From CBDFKK01 sp965248815 (GTDB taxonomy: Bacteria > Pseudomonadota > Alphaproteobacteria > SMXP01), in contig CBDFKK010000008.1 of the NCBI GenBank assembly GCA_965248815.1, positions 310,001 to 374,000 of the forward strand: 64,000 bases of DNA. Direction: 5' to 3'. This document shows, piece after piece, positions 63,052 through 64,000 of this stretch. Under the pieces are notes generated by a model. The model was not told where the DNA came from and did not search any database. It saw only the letters and a list, made by a program, of their open reading frames with translations. The first letter of the stretch is position 1. The number at the start of each line of letters is the position of its first letter. The position numbers were made by a program, and so were the translations under genes.

Positions 63052-63122
63052 CGTCATTCCGGACGTTAGGCGAGCCGAAAACGCCGTGAGCGTTTTGGCA
63101 GACGAGGCTTACGATCCGGAAT
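63052..63122. repeat. Palindromic repeat element, second of a pair
   Basis: GTCATTCCGGACGTTAGGCG and a later GATCCGGAAT give the outer arms; CCGAAAACGC and GCGTTTTGG form the inner hairpin. The left arm matches the right arm of the element at 46476-46548 (GTCATTCCGGACGTTAGG). Confidence 0.7.
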
Positions 63123-63144
63123 CCATGTGCGTAGCGGCAAAACA

Positions 63145-63783
63145 CTATTCCCAATAAAGCGGCGGAGCTTCGCCGGCGAGGTCGTCGAGGCGGGCTTTAA
63201 GCGAGATCATGAACGAGGATTTGTCGCCGCCCCAAGTCAGCGCATCGCCAACGATGACATGACACAGAAACGGCACCAGCAGCGGTTTGCCTTTGGGCAA
63301 CGCCCGCCCGGCCCCTTGCAGGAACACCGGCACGACGGGCACCGCGGGAAATTTTTCCGAAAGCCGAGCTATGCCTGATTTTAAGTCAGACATTTGTTCG
63401 GGCTCGCCCCTTGAGCCTTCCGGAAAGAGAATGAGAATTTCGCCCGCCTCGAGCGCCTCGTAACAGCCTTGCAGCGGATCATCGCTGCGCCCCTCGCACT
63501 TTCGATGGATCGGCAAAATGCCGATAATGTTGAGCGAAAACCAGCGCGACAAAGATGTTTTCAAAAAATAGTCGGCGGCGGCCACGGGGCGCAGACGCGG
63601 CAACACACGTGCCGGAAACAGACACAGCAAAATAAGCGTGTCCAAATGGCTGTTGTGATTGGCCACGACGATGCCGGGCCCATCGATCTGCAGCCGCTCG
63701 CGATGCTTGACGTTGAGACCCAAAATTAGAAATGCAATGAGCTTACAAATCAGCACAAAGATCAGTTTGCGCAAAAACTGCAT
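63145..63783 (-). CDS. plsC: 1-acyl-sn-glycerol-3-phosphate acyltransferase (PlsC-like)
   Basis: A 212-residue membrane-bound acyltransferase. The catalytic NHxxxxD is seen as ANHNSHLDTL, and FPEGSRG is the substrate-binding block. An N-terminal hydrophobic helix anchors it. It makes phosphatidic acid or acylates a related lipid. It lies 25 bp downstream of cdsA on the same strand, so the two probably form an operon for CDP-diacylglycerol synthesis. Confidence 0.87.
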   Translation of the reverse strand: MQFLRKLIFVLICKLIAFLILGLNVKHRERLQIDGPGIVVANHNSHLDTLILLCLFPARVLPRLRPVAAADYFLKTSLSRWFSLNIIGILPIHRKCEGRSDDPLQGCYEALEAGEILILFPEGSRGEPEQMSDLKSGIARLSEKFPAVPVVPVFLQGAGRALPKGKPLLVPFLCHVIVGDALTWGGDKSSFMISLKARLDDLAGEAPPLYWE

Positions 63784-63808
63784 GCCGGCCTTCTCCCTTC
63801 GCCGCGCT

Positions 63809-64000
63809 CTAGTAGCAGTAGAAATAGAGAATGTGGAAGAAAAGTGGCGCGGTAAAGGTCAGACTGTCGATCCGGTCCAAAATACCGCCATGGCCGGGGA
63901 TAAGCGACGATGTGTCTTTGATCTCCAGGTCCCGTTTGACCGCCGAAATGGTGACATCGCCTGCGAAACCAGCGAGCCCAATAACACCGCCGACGAGCAG
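63809..64000 (-). CDS. cdsA: Phosphatidate cytidylyltransferase, C-terminal part
   Basis: The last 63 codons of the gene, which continues beyond the right edge. GDVTISAVKRDLEIKDTSSL and IPGHGGILDRIDSL match the CdsA signature, followed by APLFFHILYFYCY. CdsA makes CDP-diacylglycerol, the substrate of the three CDP-alcohol transferases in this window. Confidence 0.93.
   Translation of the reverse strand: MLVGGVIGLAGFAGDVTISAVKRDLEIKDTSSLIPGHGGILDRIDSLTFTAPLFFHILYFYCY

Overview
This window looks like the chromosome of an alphaproteobacterium of moderate-to-high GC. The signs are a phosphatidylcholine synthase of the Pcs type, a DUF2336 protein, an alphaproteobacterial S21, TRAP transporters, a sphingomonad/caulobacter-like TonB receptor, and dispersed palindromic repeats of the CCCGGATCAAGTCCGGG kind. 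No rRNA, tRNA or CRISPR array was seen.

Left part (1-14.1 kb): the end of an HPt-like gene, DUF2336, an MFS carrier, a DksA/TraR relative with a degenerate zinc finger, a lytic transglycosylase, a Na+/Ca2+ exchanger, rpsU, thiO, a DUF6491 protein, msrA with an overlapping atypical SDR, a permease with an internal stop, pcs, a ThiS/MoaD-like protein next to a BNR propeller, and myo-inositol-phosphate synthase. A DUF1007/NicO metal-transport pair follows. It has been cut down to two stubs around IS copy A1, and then comes a phosphatidylinositol-phosphate-synthase-like gene.

Middle (17.5-37.2 kb): an EF-G-like gene split by a one-base frameshift, an MFS carrier, an ASPIC/UnbV protein, a propeller lipoprotein, a serine hydrolase, twin methyltransferases, IS copy A2 between two small genes, a 148-bp MITE-like element with a 4-bp target duplication, a fatty acid hydroxylase-family enzyme, an SDR/GNAT pair and two more MFS-type carriers.

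Catabolic island (37.2-51.7 kb): a Tat-exported amine oxidase faces a run of solute-binding protein, nitrilase-family hydrolase (frameshifted), Tat-exported UbiD-like decarboxylase and exported alpha/beta hydrolase. Further right are an orphan TRAP binding protein and a GntR regulator. The GntR gene is divergent from an apparent operon of HpaB-type monooxygenase, maleate-isomerase-like protein, phosphodiesterase-type lipoprotein and CDP-alcohol phosphatidyltransferase, with a palindromic operator candidate between them. The substrate is not evident.

Right part (51.7-64 kb): the C-terminal stub of a Pup-ligase/depupylase-like protein is cut by a second IS (IS-B), which abuts a truncated third copy of IS-A exactly at its terminus. 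Then come a complete TRAP system, a CRP-consensus palindrome, a 25-residue membrane peptide gene with a strong ribosome site, a TonB receptor, a GPH symporter, plsC and the end of cdsA.

Two themes run through the window. One is phospholipid headgroup chemistry: Pcs, Ino1, a PIP-synthase-like enzyme, another CDP-alcohol transferase, PlsC and CdsA. The other is gene decay: three single-site lesions and three IS-associated truncated genes. All calls rest on reading the sequence; no database search was run.
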